Shown here: positions 6,401 through 6,620 of the stretch, in pieces
How positions within the stretch are numbered: position 1 is the stretch's first letter
Layout: each line of letters begins with the position of its first letter
Assembly: GCA_025963615.1 (NCBI GenBank)
Contig: JAOQAL010000319.1
Coordinates: 1 to 6,620 of the forward strand
DNA length: 6,620 bases
Direction of reading: 5' to 3'
Origin: Chitinophagaceae bacterium
GTDB taxonomy: Bacteria; Bacteroidota; Bacteroidia; Chitinophagales; Chitinophagaceae
Position numbers and translations under genes: made by a program
The notes under the pieces: model-generated
What the model was told of the DNA's origin: nothing
Databases searched by the model: none
What the model saw: the letters and a program-made list of their open reading frames with translations, nothing else

Positions 6401-6620
6401 CTCGAATATAAAAACCCTTTCAAAGCAGCGACCGTCGCTGCTAGTATCCGGCTGCGTCCGATATTAATGACCAGCCTTGCCATGATTGCCGGCATGATCC
6501 CGATGGCGAGTGGATTAGGAAAAGCGGGCGATCAGTCTGCACCTTTAGGTCGTGCCGTAATTGGGGGATTAATAGCATCCACTTTCGCGGCTCTTTTCAT
6601 TGTGCCATTAATATATGGCT
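3470..6620 (+). CDS. RND efflux permease (AcrB-type superfamily), 3' end cut by window
   Basis: The frame is open for 1,050 codons to the right edge. The protein is an inner-membrane proton-driven exporter that would pass substrate to the TolC-family channel through a periplasmic adaptor. TM1 (about 10-29) is followed by IPIDIFPKLNLPVIYV, a standard RND start to the first periplasmic domain. TM2-TM6 lie at about 335-490, a cytoplasmic loop at about 490-545, TM7 near 552-574, the second periplasmic domain to about 900, then TM8-TM12. TM4 reads GVLVDQATVTIEN: D398 matches AcrB Asp407, but Asp408 is replaced by Q399. TM10 reads GVSVANAILIV, with A964 in place of AcrB Lys940. R994 and T1001 in IRLRPILMT match Arg971 and Thr978. 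It lacks the TM10 acidic residue of CusA/CzcA, so heavy-metal transport is not supported by these motifs. The ATG at 3470 retains TM1. Comparison with usual lengths (about 1,030-1,070) suggests only the end of TM12 and a short tail are missing. Confidence 0.96.
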   Translation, partial: MVRTALRRPVTVLVLFTGLLLFSIMAIRTIPIDIFPKLNLPVIYVIESYGGMSPQQMEGFFSTRLQDQFLYVNGIKNIESKNIQGLTLIKLSFYENTDMAEASAQVALQVNRASKFFPPGALPPQVIRFDASSLPVGQLVFSSNDKSLKEIYDLAVTRVRPMFGTVAGLSAPPPFGANSRSIVISADPEKLRRFNISPDEVVDAISKNNAMTPSGNLRIDSMMYVTTVNSLEEKVQQFEDIPIVTHGTTSVFIHDIATVADAADVTVDYALINGKRSVYIPVVKTADASTWGVVQSLKAKLPEMQSLLPDDVAVSYEFDQSVFVINAVKSLLTEGALGALLTGLMVLLFLRDWRSSLVVVVTIPVSILSAVLMLHLAGQTINIMTLSGLALAIGVLVDQATVTIENIHQHLEMGKTKRQAILDACEEISFPLLLILLCILAVFAPSFIMSGVPKAMFLPLSLSIGFAMIVSFIAAQTLVPVISNWLLKEEMFKYHHGRLHAHAGLALNEVEKAEIAAHTRQEVKHPEKNTWSQRMKIGLGKRLEKWMPWRKLIVSLYLVTAMSAAGLCFMLIGKDLLPKTNNGQLQVRIKEPDGTRLEKTERDVKGILAVIDTAVNGHVAISSAYVGLIPSSYGSSNLYIFNSGTHEAIMQVTLDENFKTNPDQLKDKLRGAIKARYPAINISFEPIELTEKIMAQGAATPIEVRIAGKNFEDIQQYAQRLTESLRKISYLRDVQIAQPLKFPTLKINIDRLRLAQMGLNLNEVTRSITDATSSSRFTEKVQWLDTKVAYTYQVQVQVPEYLMNSMEQLQSVSLVKGKMRPVLSDIAQMTIDTLPGEYDRSGPRRFLTVSANIYKKDLGTATTGVQKAVHDLGSPPKGTVTEVKGMSSLLTETLDSLQNGLLAAIIVILLLLAANYQSFGVAIAVLSTVPMVLLGAMILLLLTGSTLNLQSYMGIIMSTGVSVANAILIVTNAEALRLEYKNPFKAATVAASIRLRPILMTSLAMIAGMIPMASGLGKAGDQSAPLGRAVIGGLIASTFAALFIVPLIYG

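Noticed and set aside
3470..6620. Heavy-metal (CusA/CzcA) assignment for the RND permease.
   Set aside because: TM4 resembles the heavy-metal group in having one Asp, but TM10 has VANAILIV without the acidic residue of CusA, and I could not identify the CusA metal-binding methionines. A substrate call is not supported.

Overview
The window looks like a chromosomal segment from a member of the Bacteroidota, probably close to the Chitinophagaceae. This rests on moderate GC with AT-rich gaps, A-rich leaders without Shine-Dalgarno sequences before the start codons, a TTTG/TAnnTTTG-type promoter, and the style of the encoded proteins. The family-level placement is an inference. All genes I can support lie on the + strand.

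Left part (1-1239): the 3' end of an unrecognised gene (stop at 157-159) is followed after 42 bases by a complete gene for a GT-B fold, MurG/UGT-like glycosyltransferase of the MJ1255 type. The two may be co-transcribed.

Middle part (1240-1650): about 410 bases hold no convincing gene but are rich in short inverted repeats. A hairpin with a T-run reads as a terminator for the - strand (1261-1300). A second hairpin with a T-run reads as a terminator for the + strand (1474-1535). Between them lie three copies of an 8-base word and two small hairpins. A Bacteroidetes-type promoter (1615-1644) sits at the right edge.

Right part (1651-6620): a likely efflux operon. It begins with a short, poorly characterised secreted or membrane-anchored protein ending in SLRGPPSLS. 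A TolC-family outer-membrane channel (2070-3464) follows. Five bases after that comes an RND inner-membrane permease (from 3470), which runs off the right edge a few tens of codons before its expected end. The channel and the permease should form two of the three parts of a tripartite exporter. The periplasmic adaptor is not between them and is predicted to lie just downstream. The permease has an altered proton-relay set: one of the two TM4 aspartates is Gln and the TM10 lysine is Ala.

The points most worth a second look are the small SLRGPP protein heading the efflux operon, the altered proton-relay residues of the permease, and the repeat-rich gap at 1240-1650. Nothing here is clearly a wholly new system.
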